A stretch of 57,275 bases of DNA from an uncultured Spirochaetia bacterium (GCA_905236385.1 CAJOOY010000054.1:1-57275), one strand, 5' to 3'. Positions 26,859-35,878 are shown, counted from the first letter of the stretch. Translations and numbers: made by a program. The notes: generated by a model not told the origin, from the letters alone.

Positions 26859-27848
26859 ATGAAGAGTTTTCTACTGCCCCCACAGTCCGTCCTTAACTCC
26901 ATAAAAACCTGCAAGAGAGCAGTTGTCTGTGGTCACGAGGCACCGGATGGGGACTGCGCTAACTCAGTTATGGCTATGGGCCTCTTGCTTAAAGCTCTTG
27001 GAAAAGAAGTTTATCTGGTAAACGACGGACCGTTCTTCAGGCCTGAAATAGAATTCATTAAAGAAAAACTCACTGAAAATCTTCCAGAAGAGATTTTAAA
27101 CAAAGACACTCTGGGAGTTGTGGTAGACTGCTCTACTTTTGACAGGCTCGGGACTAAGTGGGAGTATTTTAAAAACTTTACAATTACTGTAGTTGACCAC
27201 CACTCAAGCGGAGTTGAGTTTGGAGATTTCAGGTATATAGTTCCAAAGAGCATATCTACAACCCTTCTTATCTACCAACTCTACAAAGCCTTAGATGTGC
27301 CTTTAACACAAGAGGTTGCCCAGTACATATTCAGAGGTTTTGCAACAGACAGTGGCTACTTTAAGTTCCTCCATGAAGATAGTGGAGAAACTCTTAGAAT
27401 AGTAGCAGATTTAGCCGACCACGGAGTTGTCCCGAATGATGAGTACCACTACATCTCCGGTGGCAAAAGCCTCTCACAGGTAAAGTTTCTTGGAGAGCTG
27501 ATAAACAGAGTTGAAAGCTTCTACGACGGAAAGGTTTTAATAAGCCACGAAGAGAAAGAAGATTTTGAAACCTACGGGGACAACGCCAGAGCTTCAGATG
27601 ACCTCTACGCTTCTCTTACCCTTGTTAAGGGCGTTCAAGCTGTCTTCTTCTTTAAGATCAGTAAACGCAAAGAGAACTCTATAGAAGTTGGAATTAGATC
27701 AAACCACAGCTGTAGCTTCAACGCAGGAAGCTTTGCTGCCCTCTTTGGTGGTGGCGGCCACGCAAAAGCTGCTGGTCTAACTCTTGAAGGCTCCTTTTTA
27801 GAAGTAAAAGAGACCATCCTCTCCCGCGTTAAAGAATTTCTTGATTGA
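26859..27848 (+). CDS. DHH-family phosphoesterase (NrnA-like oligoribonuclease/pAp phosphatase)
   Basis: A 329-residue two-domain protein: DHH domain with HEAPDGDCANS, VVDCST and VVDHHSSG as Mn ligands, and a DHHA1 domain ending in FGGGGHAKAAG. Length and order fit NrnA, which degrades short oligonucleotides and pAp. Motif I has Glu-Ala in place of the more common Asn-Pro context, but the Asp residues remain. It starts 2 nt after clpX and is probably in that operon. Confidence 0.9.
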   Translation: MKSFLLPPQSVLNSIKTCKRAVVCGHEAPDGDCANSVMAMGLLLKALGKEVYLVNDGPFFRPEIEFIKEKLTENLPEEILNKDTLGVVVDCSTFDRLGTKWEYFKNFTITVVDHHSSGVEFGDFRYIVPKSISTTLLIYQLYKALDVPLTQEVAQYIFRGFATDSGYFKFLHEDSGETLRIVADLADHGVVPNDEYHYISGGKSLSQVKFLGELINRVESFYDGKVLISHEEKEDFETYGDNARASDDLYASLTLVKGVQAVFFFKISKRKENSIEVGIRSNHSCSFNAGSFAALFGGGGHAKAAGLTLEGSFLEVKETILSRVKEFLD

Positions 27849-27853
27849 AACTG

Positions 27854-28615
27854 ATGAAAATAATAGATTCACACTTTCACGCACAGATACTCGTTGAAAA
27901 AGGCCTGGATGCCACTGAGGCCATGAGTGCTCTCTCTGGCGGTATAGATATAGGCTGCTCTGCTACTGATATAGAAGGGAGAGTAAAACTCACCTCCCCC
28001 TACCCTCACATACTCAGTGCTGCTGCCATGGGTCCTTGGGAGACTGAAAACAGAAGTCTTGAAGAAGTAGAGAAAGAGCTGGAGACTCTCTATTTAAATA
28101 TAGAAAAGTACAGCGTCAAGTTCGTGGGAGAAGCGGGACTGGATAACTACTGGAAATACGGCACACCGGAGATTCAGGAGTTCTTGTTCATAAGCCAGAT
28201 GAAGTATGCTGAGAAAACGGGAAGAAAGATAATTATTCACAACAGAGAAGCTGATAAAAGAACTGAAGAGATAATAAGAGAATACGGACCGTCTAAAGGT
28301 GGGATAATTCACTGCTTCAGTGGCAGTATGTCTGTTATGAAAACAGCGCTGGATAGGGGTTACTACATAAGCTACGCAGGAAACCTCACTTACAAAGCAA
28401 ACAGTGAGCTTAGAGATACTCTCAAAGCTGTGCCACTAGATAGGCTTCTTCTTGAAACAGACGCGCCCTACCTGGCTCCGGTTCCTATGAGAGGCAGAGC
28501 CAACACCCCGCTCTACATACCCTACACTTACGAATGTGCCTCTCAGGTGCTGAACTTGAGCGTGGAAGAGCTAAGCGAGAGAGTTTATTCAAACTTTGTT
28601 ACCTTGAGTGAGTAA
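27854..28615 (+). CDS. TatD-family metal-dependent hydrolase
   Basis: About 253 residues. DSHFH near the N-terminus, GEAGLDNYW, IHNREAD, HCFSGS and LLLETDAPYLAP give the complete metal-binding set of TatD-type DNases/hydrolases. The ATG at 27854 begins the conserved KIIDSHFH; a TTG at 27845 overlaps the previous stop and is an alternative. Last gene of the tig-clp run, convergent with nth (17-nt overlap of 3' ends). Confidence 0.92.
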   Translation: MKIIDSHFHAQILVEKGLDATEAMSALSGGIDIGCSATDIEGRVKLTSPYPHILSAAAMGPWETENRSLEEVEKELETLYLNIEKYSVKFVGEAGLDNYWKYGTPEIQEFLFISQMKYAEKTGRKIIIHNREADKRTEEIIREYGPSKGGIIHCFSGSMSVMKTALDRGYYISYAGNLTYKANSELRDTLKAVPLDRLLLETDAPYLAPVPMRGRANTPLYIPYTYECASQVLNLSVEELSERVYSNFVTLSE

Positions 28616-29267
28616 CTCCTGTCTTTGGACAGCGGGAGTTTTCTGGGCACTCAGAACACTTTGGAGAGACGCTTGTACAGATTTCCTGACCGTAAGAAAC
28701 TAAGAGCTCATTCAGAGGAATCCAAAACCTTCTGGGCATGACTGTCTGAAGGACCTTCTCTGACTCCTCAGGAGTTTTGGTTTTAATCCACCCAAGCCTA
28801 TTTGAAATCTGGTGAACATGGCAGTCCACACAGATGGCGTCTATTCCAAAACCAAGATTAAGTGTCAGATTGGCTGTCTTTATTCCAACTCCAGGAAGGG
28901 CCAGAAGTTTATCTAAATCAGAAGGAACCTTCCCACCGTATTCCTTTACAAGTATTTCACTTACTTCCAGTATTCTTTGAGCTTTTGTCTTATAGAAACC
29001 AGTTGGGAAAATTAGCTCTTCTATCTCAGCAGCTGAGAGTTTGAGCATTTCTTCTGGCGTGGAAGCAACAGAGAAAAGTCTCATAGAGGCTTCCAGAGTA
29101 ACACTGTCCTTTGTTCTCAGGCTGAGAAGAGTTGAGATTAGAACGCAGTAAGGCTCATTTTGAGTTATGGCTACATAGCTCACAGCAGGGAGGACTTTTC
29201 CCCTTTTATCCAGAGCTTCCTTGAAAGAAGAAAAAATGTGATCAAAATACTTCTCATCTAAGCCCAT
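28599..29267 (-). CDS. nth: Endonuclease III
   Basis: About 222 residues. Helix-hairpin-helix LPGVGIKTANLTL with the catalytic Lys, catalytic Asp in CVDCHVHQISNRLGW, and a C-terminal [4Fe-4S] motif CTSVSPKCSECPENSRC. It removes oxidised pyrimidines from DNA. The ATG at 29267 is preferred, with AAGGAG 9 nt upstream; it overlaps the 3' end of the preceding gene. Confidence 0.94.
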   Translation of the reverse strand: MGLDEKYFDHIFSSFKEALDKRGKVLPAVSYVAITQNEPYCVLISTLLSLRTKDSVTLEASMRLFSVASTPEEMLKLSAAEIEELIFPTGFYKTKAQRILEVSEILVKEYGGKVPSDLDKLLALPGVGIKTANLTLNLGFGIDAICVDCHVHQISNRLGWIKTKTPEESEKVLQTVMPRRFWIPLNELLVSYGQEICTSVSPKCSECPENSRCPKTGVTHSR

Positions 29268-29799
29268 AAACAAGAACTCCTTCTGTTCCGTGAATTTCTT
29301 CTTTTGAAAGGTTGATTATTGGAATAATACTCTCAGTCAGTAGTGGCCTGTAAATATTTTTACTATCAGTATTTGCGCTGTATCTGTAGTCCACCGTGCC
29401 TTCTGGTGGCTCTACTGTGTAGGATTTAAGAACCATATCAAAAACTGAATAGTCATCTTTTGCTCCTAGTCCTACCACAACACAGTCAAACTCTGAGCTT
29501 AGTTCTAAGCCTTCAGTCACAGCTGCTGCTGAAGAGACTGGAGAGAGGATTAATAGAAAACAACTACCCTCATAATTCTCATAAGAAGAGAAGAAACCTT
29601 CAAAGTCTATTATTGTGAGTTTTCTGCCTTTTAAAGCTAAAGATAGGCGTAGCTTATTCATCTCTTCTTTTGGTTCCAACAGGTCCCAACTAGCATCTGT
29701 TACAAAGATAACTTCTTTAAACGCAAAGAAATATACTAACACAGAGATAGAGAGCAGCAGTACTATTGAAAGGATTAGAATAAGCCTTTTTTGATTCAT
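29254..29799 (-). CDS. Unrecognised protein with one N-terminal membrane helix
   Basis: 181 residues. A membrane helix (about 6-26) is followed by a soluble alternating alpha/beta region (FVTDASWDLLEP, KLTIIDFEGFF, FDCVVVGLGAKD, IIPIINLS). The layout resembles the core of periplasmic binding or family-1 LacI-type folds reduced in size, but no motif is diagnostic. It overlaps nth and so shares its transcript. The promoter TTCACT-17-TAATAT ends 6 nt before the ATG and no ribosome site is visible. Confidence 0.65.
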   Translation of the reverse strand: MNQKRLILILSIVLLLSISVLVYFFAFKEVIFVTDASWDLLEPKEEMNKLRLSLALKGRKLTIIDFEGFFSSYENYEGSCFLLILSPVSSAAAVTEGLELSSEFDCVVVGLGAKDDYSVFDMVLKSYTVEPPEGTVDYRYSANTDSKNIYRPLLTESIIPIINLSKEEIHGTEGVLVYGLR

Positions 29800-29805
29800 G
29801 ATTAG

Positions 29806-29834
29806 ATATTAACAGATTAGATGAAAACAGTGAA
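29806..29834 (-). promoter_or_regulatory. Promoter of the 29799-29254 / nth operon, leaderless arrangement
   Basis: Minus strand TTCACT (29834-29829), 17-nt spacer, TAATAT (29811-29806), 6 nt to the ATG. Confidence 0.45.
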
Positions 29835-29857
29835 CCATGGCTGTCTGCAAGCTTTCA

Positions 29858-29886
29858 TTGACCTCTGAAAAAAAATGTGGTTTACT
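29858..29886 (+). promoter_or_regulatory. Promoter of fba
   Basis: TTGACC, 17-nt spacer, TTTACT; 23 nt before the chosen ATG at 29910. Confidence 0.5.
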
Positions 29887-29909
29887 ATTCCGGTAAGGAG
29901 TTTACAGAT

Positions 29910-30902
29910 ATGACATCGTATAAAGACCTTGGACTGGTCAACACAAGAGCCATGTTTGCAAAGGCCGTCAAGGGCGGTTACGCAATTCCTGCTTACAACT
30001 TCAATAATATGGAGCAGTTGCAGGCAATTATTATGGCATGTGTTGAAACCAAATCACCCGTTATTCTTCAGGTTTCAAGAGGTGCTAGAGATTATGCTAA
30101 CATCAATCTCCTGAGAAACATGGCAAGAGGAGCATGCGAATATGCCCACGAACTGGGTTATGATATTCCAATTGTTCTTCATCTTGACCACGGCAACAGC
30201 TTTGAAGTTTGTAAAGAATGCATTGACAATGGTTTTTCATCAGTCATGATTGATGGTTCTGCTCTTCCATATGAGGAAAACGTTGCAGTTACAAAGCGCG
30301 TTGTAGAGTATGCACACCAGTTTGATGTAACAGTTGAAGGAGAACTCGGAGTTCTCGCAGGCATTGAAGATGAAGTACAGGCTGCAGAAAGCCACTACAC
30401 AAAGCCTGAAGATGTAATTGATTTTGTCCAGAAGACAGGAGTTGATTCACTTGCTATTTCTATTGGAACAAGCCACGGTGCTAACAAGTTCACACCGGAA
30501 CAGTGCAAGAGAAATGCAGACGGAATCCTTATTCCACCTCCACTCAGATTTGACATTCTCGCAGAGATTGAAAAGAAGCTTCCTGGATTCCCGATTGTTC
30601 TTCACGGATCAAGCTCAGTACCGCAGGAGTTTGTTAAGATGATTAACGAGCACGGCGGAAAGCTCAAAGACAGCGTTGGTATTCCTGAGGATCAGCTCAG
30701 ACAGGCTGCAAAGAGTGCTGTTTGTAAGATTAACATTGACAGCGACGGAAGACTTGCCATGACTGGAACAATCCGCAGAGTTCTTGATGAGAAGCCGGGT
30801 GAATTTGACCCGAGAAAGTATCTTGGACCAGCAAGAGAGGCTCTTAAGGAAATGTACATGCACAAGAACAGAGATGTTCTCGGCAGTGCTGGCCAGGCCT
30901 GA
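29910..30902 (+). CDS. fba: Class II fructose-bisphosphate aldolase
   Basis: 330 residues. HLDHGNSFEVC has the zinc-binding and catalytic His/Asp, VEGELGVLAGIED the metal Glu, GTSHGANKF and LHGSSSVPQEF the later zinc His residues and phosphate site, and KINIDSD the substrate loop. It cleaves fructose-1,6-bisphosphate in glycolysis. The ATG at 29910 has AAGGAG 9 nt upstream and matches the family N-terminus; an upstream in-frame GTG or ATG would run over the promoter. Confidence 0.96.
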   Translation: MTSYKDLGLVNTRAMFAKAVKGGYAIPAYNFNNMEQLQAIIMACVETKSPVILQVSRGARDYANINLLRNMARGACEYAHELGYDIPIVLHLDHGNSFEVCKECIDNGFSSVMIDGSALPYEENVAVTKRVVEYAHQFDVTVEGELGVLAGIEDEVQAAESHYTKPEDVIDFVQKTGVDSLAISIGTSHGANKFTPEQCKRNADGILIPPPLRFDILAEIEKKLPGFPIVLHGSSSVPQEFVKMINEHGGKLKDSVGIPEDQLRQAAKSAVCKINIDSDGRLAMTGTIRRVLDEKPGEFDPRKYLGPAREALKEMYMHKNRDVLGSAGQA

Positions 30903-30927
30903 TAAAATTACGGATATTTATTTTAAA

Positions 30928-30964
30928 GAGCGGGAGTTGCAATACTTGCAATGCCCGCTTTTTT
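30928..30964 (+). terminator. Terminator of fba
   Basis: GCGGG and CCCGC close a stem that also pairs two TTGCAA copies, followed by a T-run. Confidence 0.85.
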
Positions 30965-30975
30965 AATGCTATATT
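30946..30975 (+). promoter_or_regulatory. Possible promoter of infC overlapping the fba terminator
   Basis: TTGCAA, 18-nt spacer, TATATT. The -35 is inside the fba terminator stem. The infC start is about 55 nt downstream. Confidence 0.4.
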
Positions 30976-31030
30976 CTACCTTGGCTGAAAAGAACATTTT
31001 CAAGTCTTTATTTTTACAGGGGTTTGGCAC

Positions 31031-31561
31031 TTGGCTGCAACAAAGGAATTAAGAATTAACAGGCAGATCCATGCAAAGGAAGTCTTTGTACTGGATGATG
31101 AAAACAATAAGAAGGGCGTTATGTCCTTCTTTGACGCTCTGGCTCTCGCTGAAGAGGCAGGTTTGGATCTGGTTGAAATATCTCCGACAGCAAACCCACC
31201 CGTTTGTAAGATTACAGACTACGGAAAGTATAGATACATGCAGGAAAAGCGCATGAAAGAAGCCAGGAAGAATCAGACCATAGTTAAGGTCAGAGAAATC
31301 CGCATGCAGCCCAAGATTGACACACATGATCTTGAGACCAAGACTAAGGCCATTGGAGAATTCATCTCCGGTGGAGATAAGTGCAAGGTTACTATCCGCT
31401 TCAGAGGAAGAGAGCTTGCCCACACTGAGCTTGGAAGAGACGTTCTTGAAAAGATTCTTGAAGCCTTGACTGAAAAGGGAATTTCGTTCAATCTTGACAG
31501 TCGTCCTATGATGGAAGGTAGGAACATGAGCATGATGCTCTCCCCTGCCAAAAAGAAGTAA
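31031..31561 (+). CDS. infC: Translation initiation factor IF-3
   Basis: 176 residues. N-terminal RINRQIHAKEVFVLDDENNK and the linker YRYMQEKRMKEARKNQ, then C-domain VKVREIRMQPKIDTHDLETK. The start is a TTG (31031); rare start codons are a known autoregulatory trait of infC, because IF-3 discriminates against them. First gene of the conserved infC-rpmI-rplT operon. Confidence 0.96.
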   Translation: MAATKELRINRQIHAKEVFVLDDENNKKGVMSFFDALALAEEAGLDLVEISPTANPPVCKITDYGKYRYMQEKRMKEARKNQTIVKVREIRMQPKIDTHDLETKTKAIGEFISGGDKCKVTIRFRGRELAHTELGRDVLEKILEALTEKGISFNLDSRPMMEGRNMSMMLSPAKKK

Positions 31562-31633
31562 ACATCTCCGTATGGAGTGTAAATAGCAACGTCCCGGGGT
31601 ATCTTGTTCCCGGTCGTGAAGTAGAGGTGAAAT

Positions 31634-31831
31634 ATGCCCAAGATGAAAACAAGACGCGCAGCTGCAAAGCGCTACCGCGTGACAGGAACCGGCAAGGTAA
31701 GATACAAGAAGCAGGGTCTCCGTCATATCCTCACAAAGAAGACTACAAAGCGTAAGAGAAATCTCCGCGCTACAGGTATTCTTCACGAATCGGAAGCAAA
31801 GAAAGTCAGAGTCATGCTTCCTTATGATTGA
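31634..31831 (+). CDS. rpmI: 50S ribosomal protein L35
   Basis: 65 residues, very basic. PKMKTRRAAAKRYRVTGTGKVR is close to the family consensus up to HILTKKTTKRKRNLR. A ribosome site (TAGAGGTGAAAT) precedes the ATG. The 72 nt between infC and rpmI have some dyad symmetry (TCCCGGGGTATCTTGTTCCCGG) and may be a site of control. Confidence 0.96.
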   Translation: MPKMKTRRAAAKRYRVTGTGKVRYKKQGLRHILTKKTTKRKRNLRATGILHESEAKKVRVMLPYD

Positions 31832-31846
31832 TGAGGAGGTAGACAT

Positions 31847-32206
31847 ATGCCAAGAGCAGTTGACGGAACAAAACACAAAGACAGACGCAAGAAGATTATG
31901 AAGCTTGCCAAGGGTTACTGGGGAAGAAGATCTACCAATAACCGTATTGCAAAAGACGCCGTAGCAAAGGCCGGACAGTATGCCTATCGTGGCAGAAAAG
32001 AGAAGAAGAGAGATTTCAGAAAACTCTGGATTGCCAGAATCTCTGCCGGTGTTAAGGCTGAAGGCTTGAACTATTCACAGTTCATGCACGCTCTCAAGCT
32101 TGCAAACATTGATCTGAACAGAAAAGTTCTTTCCAACATGGCAATTGAGGACAAGGAGTCTTTCAAGGCTCTCTGCGATCAGGCCAAGAAGACACTTGCC
32201 AAATAA
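31847..32206 (+). CDS. rplT: 50S ribosomal protein L20
   Basis: 119 residues. PRAVDGTKHKDRRKKIMKLAKGYWGRR, then AGQYAYRGRKEKKRDFRKLWI and SYSQF-like LNYSQFMHALK, all standard for L20, which helps assemble the 50S subunit. GAGGAGG precedes the ATG. Last gene of the operon. Confidence 0.97.
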   Translation: MPRAVDGTKHKDRRKKIMKLAKGYWGRRSTNNRIAKDAVAKAGQYAYRGRKEKKRDFRKLWIARISAGVKAEGLNYSQFMHALKLANIDLNRKVLSNMAIEDKESFKALCDQAKKTLAK

Positions 32207-32228
32207 GATCAGTATTTTTGTGTTACAG

Positions 32229-32263
32229 AACCCTGTTATGATTCCATAACGGGGTTTTTCTTT
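32229..32263 (+). terminator. Terminator of infC-rpmI-rplT
   Basis: AACCCTGTTATG and CATAACGGGGTT form a 12-bp stem with a 4-nt loop, followed by TTTCTTTTT. Confidence 0.9.
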
Positions 32264-32377
32264 TTCCAACACCTTTTAATAAAAATCGTCATTTTGAAGC
32301 TTCCATTTCCTAATTTTTCCTCCCAGTTGCAAAAAAATCGGTGCTAATCTCCGAAAAAAAACTAAGGAGGAAGAAGT

Positions 32378-33490
32378 ATGAAATCTTTTCTTACTGACAG
32401 TAGCTTATCGGACAGTATTATCAGATTTCAGGCGCTGTGTAAAAAACACAGAGCCGATAATGAATGCAGGGACTTGGAAAAGCACCTGACCAACGAAGTT
32501 CTGATAATTTCTTATTTCCTACCTCAGACCGAATTCGGGATGAAGGAAGAAGACGCCTCAGATTTCATTCTATATTTGAAGCCGTATGTGGAGGACATAC
32601 TTCTCAGCTTCCAAGGCGGAGATTTTTCCATCTACATAAGGAAAACACTCAAGAACAGACTCTCTTCTTTTTACAGAATGAAAACCAGAGAAAACAGAAA
32701 CCTGTCTATTGCTGAAATAGAAGGCGGCATAGACATGCTCTATGAGTCTGAACACAGGTATGGAACCGAGATTGAGTCCCGGGTTCTTTCTGATAACAAC
32801 AGCGCTCCGGTTATGCTACTCAGAGCAGTGTTTGCAAGAAGCAAAATTGCACGTAAGCGCTTTTTTATCTTTCTCTCCTCCCTGTGCCCATTTATCTCTG
32901 AGCCGGACTTGGCCCTGATCTGTAAAGACCTTTCCATAAACTTCAGAGAAGCAAGCGGAATAAGAAAGTATCTGATTGCCATTTCTGACGCAGACAAGAC
33001 CATGGCTGACATTAAAGAAACAGAGGAAAGAAGAAACAGTAACTTTGCCTTTGCCATTATCAACGAAATAAAGGCTGAGCTAAAGCAGAAGGAAGGGCTG
33101 AAAGAAGAAGCCCAGGAGTACATGGAAAAGGCCGAGAGAAGAAAAGAGCTAGTCAGGAAATCTCTTCTGGGAAACAGGAAGATGTCCCTGGGGCTTGGAC
33201 CAAAGCTACTCTCTTCTGTGTTCGATGAAACACAAGGCACTGTAGCTAACGATATTTGCCTAACCAAGCGCCTACTCTCCTGGTGCCTCTCCCCTTCTTC
33301 ATACTCACCGGAAATCATGCTTGATTTGAGAATCAACCAAAGCTTTGTGGCTCTAGCTAATAATCCCGAAAAGAAGACAAAGCTAACTACCTTCTCTCCA
33401 TACAAAGAGTTTGAATTATGCAAAGGGTACTACGCCTTTAAGGACAACAGATTCAAACTCCCTTCTGTGAAGAAAAGTAAAGAACTGTGA
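32378..33490 (+). CDS. Unrecognised protein with sigma-factor-like N-terminal pattern
   Basis: 370 residues, soluble, Lys/Glu/Ser-rich. The part near residues 85-110 (DFSIYIRKTLKNRLSSFYRMKTREN) resembles region 2 of sigma-70-like proteins, where an aromatic-rich helix follows a tyrosine repeat, and 160-200 has a helical segment (DLALICKDLSINFREASGIRKYL) that could be a helix-turn-helix. A coiled-coil-like stretch lies near 205-265. I cannot assign a family. Strong ribosome site AAGGAGGAAGAAG; no partner gene. A spirochaete-specific regulator is one possibility. Confidence 0.7.
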   Translation: MKSFLTDSSLSDSIIRFQALCKKHRADNECRDLEKHLTNEVLIISYFLPQTEFGMKEEDASDFILYLKPYVEDILLSFQGGDFSIYIRKTLKNRLSSFYRMKTRENRNLSIAEIEGGIDMLYESEHRYGTEIESRVLSDNNSAPVMLLRAVFARSKIARKRFFIFLSSLCPFISEPDLALICKDLSINFREASGIRKYLIAISDADKTMADIKETEERRNSNFAFAIINEIKAELKQKEGLKEEAQEYMEKAERRKELVRKSLLGNRKMSLGLGPKLLSSVFDETQGTVANDICLTKRLLSWCLSPSSYSPEIMLDLRINQSFVALANNPEKKTKLTTFSPYKEFELCKGYYAFKDNRFKLPSVKKSKEL

Positions 33491-33563
33491 AGAAATGTGT
33501 GATTCACTCCGTTTTTAAACACTATTGGGAATAAGATTACACATCTTCAAAAGGAGGAAAGCC

Positions 33564-35399
33564 ATGAATAAGCATATTTCCAAATTTTTCTTAATTATTA
33601 CAATTGTCTGTCTTGCGTTTACAGTTGGTTGCAGCTCTGAGGTCTCTTTAACAACAACCTCAACATCTACTTCAACCACCGGCACCGTGTATTCAGATAC
33701 AACCAGAAGCATTGAATCTGATGAAGACTCCTACTCAGAGCAAGACTGGGACCTGACAGTGTATGTCAATCTCTCAGACGGTACATGGAGCACAGACAAT
33801 TCAACATACAATACTTCCACAATTGAAAGTACATTAAAGATTTCTACTGCCTCCGATGGCCTAATCACTATCAACTGCAAAGAATATGAAGGAGATATTA
33901 ACTTCATCATCTCTGGCTCAGTTACAAATGGCTCCCTTCTGATTAAGAAAACAGCAGACTATGATGTAGGCCTGTACCTCAACGGTGTTTCTATCTCCAG
34001 CGGGAACTACCCGTGCATTGAGGTTAAGGGAGAGGTAAAGAATACATTTGTCTACCTGAATGGAACTAATACCCTTGTTGACGGCAGAAGCTATGGAACT
34101 GGCTACAGTGAGGAAGAAGGTACTGATTACTACACATCTACCTACTCAGGAACTCCAGATGAGGACGCTGAATTAACGAAGACTTGGGCACTGGGCTCCG
34201 ACTCAAAGGGAACATTGTACAGCAAGGGCTCACTGATTCTCAGTGGTAACGGAAGTCTCTCTATAACACAGAATTATAAGCATTGCATAGCTTCAAAGGA
34301 CTATGTAAGGATTATCAGCGGCACATACAAACTCTCTTCCACCAGCGGTAGGGACGGAATAAGAGCTGTTAACGGCTTTATCATGGATGGTGGGTCACTG
34401 ACCATAAATGTCAGCGGCAGCAACACCAACAATGAAAGCCGTGGAATAGTGGTTGAAGGCGAAGAAAGCACTGACACCCCGAGTGAAGGCTATATAATCA
34501 TTAACGGCGGAACCATAGAGATTACTTCTTACAGCAAGGCTATTACTGCAAAGTGGGATATAGAGGATGATGCAACTACTACAGACACTTCCGATGATCC
34601 GAACCCTTACGTGCTCATTACTGGCGGCACAATTACCATAACTACCACAGGAAATGTTGTAGAGGAAACATCTGCCACATACAGCATAGTAGATGCAAAC
34701 GGAGTTACTACTCAGGAGGCCAAGAAGTGCTCACCTGAAGGTATTGAAGGTAAGAGAGCTGTTTACATTCAGGGTGGAACTATCTACATCAATTCCACAG
34801 ATGACAGCATAAATGCCAGCTACGATGGGGAAGCAGAGATAGTGTTCTCAGGCGGCTATGTTCATGCAAAAGCTACCCAGCAGGACTGCATAGACTCAAA
34901 CGGAGACATAACTATCTCAGGTGGCGTTGTATACGCAATCTCAACAAGTAATGATGGTGGAGCTTTTGACTGTGACGGAACTCTTTCCATCACAGGAGGT
35001 ACAGTACTTGGCCTCTACAGTGGCAATGGCCCAGTATCTACTCCTTCATCCTCTGCCTGCACACAGGGAGCTCTGGTAATCAGCGCTTCTAACTTGGGAA
35101 CTTCAGGAACATTTGCTATCAAAGATTCTTCATCAAACGTTGTCTTTGCTGCAGATATCTCTTCAAGTTACTCAAACTACACAGCTATCATTTCTGCTTC
35201 AGGATTGAAGAAAGGCAGTACATACACACTGTACAGCGGAACTACAGCAACAGGTGGAACAGCCTACAACGGTCTGTACTACTCTCTTCCGACAGTAAGT
35301 GGAGGGACAAACAAGGGATCAATTACACTCTCTTCCTATGTCTACTCTTCAACTAGTGGCACAAGTAGCAGACCTGGAAATGTACCAGGTTTCCACTAA
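33564..35399 (+). CDS. Secreted beta-helix carbohydrate-binding lipoprotein (DUF4353/Cthe_2159-like)
   Basis: About 611 residues. Signal peptide with lipobox FTVGC (Cys about 23), a Thr/Ser linker, then repeated turns of the GG(T/S)-(I/L/V) type: SGTYKLSSTSGRDGIRAVNG, INGGTIEITSYSKAI, ITGGTITITTTGN, IQGGTIYINSTDDSINA, ISGGVVYAIS, ITGGTVLGLY. These match the DUF4353 family, one member of which binds pectin-type acidic sugars. ATG chosen after AAAGGAGGAAAGCC. Context elsewhere in the window (GH105, pectate-lyase remnant) supports a role in holding pectin at the cell surface. Confidence 0.82.
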   Translation: MNKHISKFFLIITIVCLAFTVGCSSEVSLTTTSTSTSTTGTVYSDTTRSIESDEDSYSEQDWDLTVYVNLSDGTWSTDNSTYNTSTIESTLKISTASDGLITINCKEYEGDINFIISGSVTNGSLLIKKTADYDVGLYLNGVSISSGNYPCIEVKGEVKNTFVYLNGTNTLVDGRSYGTGYSEEEGTDYYTSTYSGTPDEDAELTKTWALGSDSKGTLYSKGSLILSGNGSLSITQNYKHCIASKDYVRIISGTYKLSSTSGRDGIRAVNGFIMDGGSLTINVSGSNTNNESRGIVVEGEESTDTPSEGYIIINGGTIEITSYSKAITAKWDIEDDATTTDTSDDPNPYVLITGGTITITTTGNVVEETSATYSIVDANGVTTQEAKKCSPEGIEGKRAVYIQGGTIYINSTDDSINASYDGEAEIVFSGGYVHAKATQQDCIDSNGDITISGGVVYAISTSNDGGAFDCDGTLSITGGTVLGLYSGNGPVSTPSSSACTQGALVISASNLGTSGTFAIKDSSSNVVFAADISSSYSNYTAIISASGLKKGSTYTLYSGTTATGGTAYNGLYYSLPTVSGGTNKGSITLSSYVYSSTSGTSSRPGNVPGFH

Positions 35400-35411
35400 A
35401 CTAAACTTCCT

Positions 35412-35460
35412 GCAGAGGTCGTATTTTCGTATAATGAATTTACGGCCTCTGCCTTTTTAT
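35412..35460 (+). terminator. Terminator after the beta-helix lipoprotein gene, with -10 box in its loop
   Basis: GCAGAGGTCGTA pairs with TACGGCCTCTGC, followed by TTTTTATT. The loop contains TATAAT (35430-35435), a possible -10 for the gene starting at 35462. Confidence 0.75.
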
Positions 35461-35461
35461 T

Positions 35462-35878
35462 ATGAAGTTGAAGAAGTTTTTTATCTTTCTGCTCTCAATA
35501 ACGTGGGAACTACCGCAGAGCATTTCTGCTCTGTTTTTCATGCTTCTACACAGGACAGAGTTTCTGGATAAAAAAGAAAGAAGAAGGTATGTTCACCACA
35601 ACAGCTTCTACACCTGTTTCTCATGCGGAGAGTTCATCTTCTTCAGAGATATTTATATGCGTTTTAATAGCTGGGAAAACACGCAGAAACATGAACTGGG
35701 CCACAGCATACAGAGTAGGATTCTTGGACCTTTGTTCATACCTTTGATTGCTTTTCCATCAACTACGTGGAACCTACTTTCCAGGATGAACAACAGGCTA
35801 GGCAGATGGATGGCTAAAAACTACTACAACACCCCATGGGAAGCCTGGGCAGACAGGCTTGGAAATGTTCAGCGCTGA
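35462..35878 (+). CDS. Small membrane-associated zincin-like protein (HELGH motif)
   Basis: 138 residues. Two hydrophobic stretches flank a conserved core: KHELGHSIQSRILGPLFIPLI, a zinc-metalloprotease-type HExxH helix, and a later WEAWADRLG whose Glu/Asp could complete a zinc site. It resembles a widespread uncharacterised bacterial family with the HExGH-Q pattern. Proteolytic activity is not shown. No strong ribosome site is visible; the ATG follows the T-run of the terminator directly. Confidence 0.65.
   Translation: MKLKKFFIFLLSITWELPQSISALFFMLLHRTEFLDKKERRRYVHHNSFYTCFSCGEFIFFRDIYMRFNSWENTQKHELGHSIQSRILGPLFIPLIAFPSTTWNLLSRMNNRLGRWMAKNYYNTPWEAWADRLGNVQR

Noticed and set aside
31049-31876. 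275-residue minus-strand open frame
   Set aside because: It is antisense to infC and rpmI, is Cys/His-rich nonsense in composition and has no ribosome site.
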